Positions 4,832 through 5,382 of a DNA stretch of 5,382 nt are shown in pieces (position 1 is the stretch's first letter; the number at the start of each line of letters is the position of its first letter). The DNA is taken from contig JAIPDU010000126.1 of assembly GCA_021737525.1 (NCBI GenBank), positions 1 through 5,382 on the forward strand. The letters run 5' to 3'. The translations under genes were made by a program, and so were the position numbers. The notes beneath the pieces are model-generated. The model worked only from the letters and a program-made list of their open reading frames with translations. It made no database searches and was not told where the DNA came from. Origin of the DNA: Desulfohalobiaceae bacterium. Its GTDB lineage: Bacteria; Desulfobacterota; Desulfovibrionia; Desulfovibrionales; Desulfothermaceae.

Positions 4832-5374
4832 TTACAAGCCCTTTCCTTCACGACCGCCACCACCCATGCCGCGACCACCCTTTTCCGGACCCCGACCGCG
4901 GGCGCCGCCTCCTTGGCCCTGGCCGCCCCGACCGGGGCCTCTTCCCCGGCCGCCACCGCCCTTGCCGCTGCCTCCGCCCGGGCTTCCGGATCCGTTTTCC
5001 GGGGACGGCCCCTCTCCTTGCCGACTCCCGCCGCCTGCCGAAGCGGAAGCCGCGGGAGCGAAGCCGGAGTTGGCCAAAGCCTGACGCACGGTTTGACCAT
5101 TTCCCTCCACCAAACGGATATTCATCTTTTCCAGGGCGCGCAAGGCCTTGGGTCCGACCTTCCCGGTTATGAGCACCTCGACTCCCTGCCCGGCAATGGC
5201 CTGGGCCGTCTTGATGCCGGCACCCTGTTTAAGGTCCATGTTGGCGGTGTTGTCCACATGCTTTGTCTCTTTGCTATCGCTGTCGTAGAGGACAAAACCC
5301 GGAACCCTTCCGAATCGGGGCTCGAAAGAACTATCCAGGGATGCGCCCCCGGCGCTTATGGCTATCTTCATCAT
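4832..5374 (-). CDS. NifX/NifB-family dinitrogenase iron-molybdenum cofactor-binding protein with a glycine-rich tail
   Basis: The first 105 or so of 180 residues form the NifX/NafY/NifB C-terminal fold that binds Fe-Mo or related metal clusters: MKIAISAGGASLDSSFEPRFGR at 2-23 (family-typical opening, Asp14 and FGR), GAGIKTAQAIAGQGVEVLITG at 51-71, KVGPKALRALEKMNIRLVEG at 72-91. Residues from about 114 to 179 are a low-complexity Gly/Arg/Ser/Pro tail without cysteine or histidine. In sulfate reducers, small proteins of this family occur outside nitrogen fixation, for example near orange-protein and MRP-type ATPase genes. No nif gene is visible here. Two adjacent ATGs are possible, 5374 and 5371; GGAG at 5382-5379 is four bases from the first and seven from the second, and the family normally begins MKIAIS, so 5371 is the likelier start. 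The upstream neighbourhood is outside the window. Confidence 0.9.
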   Translation of the reverse strand: MMKIAISAGGASLDSSFEPRFGRVPGFVLYDSDSKETKHVDNTANMDLKQGAGIKTAQAIAGQGVEVLITGKVGPKALRALEKMNIRLVEGNGQTVRQALANSGFAPAASASAGGGSRQGEGPSPENGSGSPGGGSGKGGGGRGRGPGRGGQGQGGGARGRGPEKGGRGMGGGGREGKGL

Positions 5375-5382
5375 CCTTCTCC
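5375..5382 (-). promoter_or_regulatory. Ribosome binding site of the NifX-like gene, at the window edge
   Basis: On the minus strand the sequence is GGAGAAGG immediately before ATGATG. The GGAG core is well spaced (seven bases) for the second ATG at 5371 and too close for the first at 5374, which decides the start in favour of 5371. The promoter lies outside the window. Confidence 0.65.

Overview
The window is a GC-rich chromosomal stretch carrying five protein genes, all apparently intact, plus a repeat-rich intergenic island at its left end. The gene set is a MoeA fused to a periplasmic-binding-protein-like domain, a NifX/NifB-type iron-molybdenum cluster protein with a glycine-rich tail, a SAM hydroxide adenosyltransferase and a five-helix DMT transporter. 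This combination is most familiar from anaerobic Desulfobacterota (Desulfovibrionales-like sulfate reducers). The assignment rests on gene content and GC-rich codon use only and is moderately confident.

Layout. Positions 1-468 hold no convincing gene. They contain two unrelated heptamer tandem arrays (1-28 and 360-401) and a 30-bp-stem inverted repeat (195-266). Next comes truA on the minus strand (469-1209). A 227-bp divergent intergenic region (1210-1436) carries the leader of the moeA-PBP fusion on the plus strand (1437-3401), with a candidate promoter and a small hairpin covering the ribosome binding site. Convergent to moeA is the SAM hydrolase gene on the minus strand (3464-4252). Its start codon lies only 5 bp from the divergent start of a YdcZ/DUF606-type transporter on the plus strand (4258-4701). 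A 130-bp convergent intergenic region with two inverted repeats follows, then the NifX-like gene on the minus strand (4832-5374), whose start and ribosome binding site sit at the right edge.

How the genes work together. The strands alternate (-, +, -, +, -), so no two neighbours can share an operon and each gene is probably its own transcription unit. Two of the five have molybdenum themes: MoeA inserts Mo or W into molybdopterin, and the NifX-like domain belongs to the family that carries Fe-Mo type clusters. TruA and the SAM hydrolase are housekeeping or metabolic enzymes with no evident link to them. I do not see a new multi-gene system. The points most worth a second look are the possible translational switch in the moeA leader, the forced 5-bp head-to-head gene pair, and the left-end repeat island.
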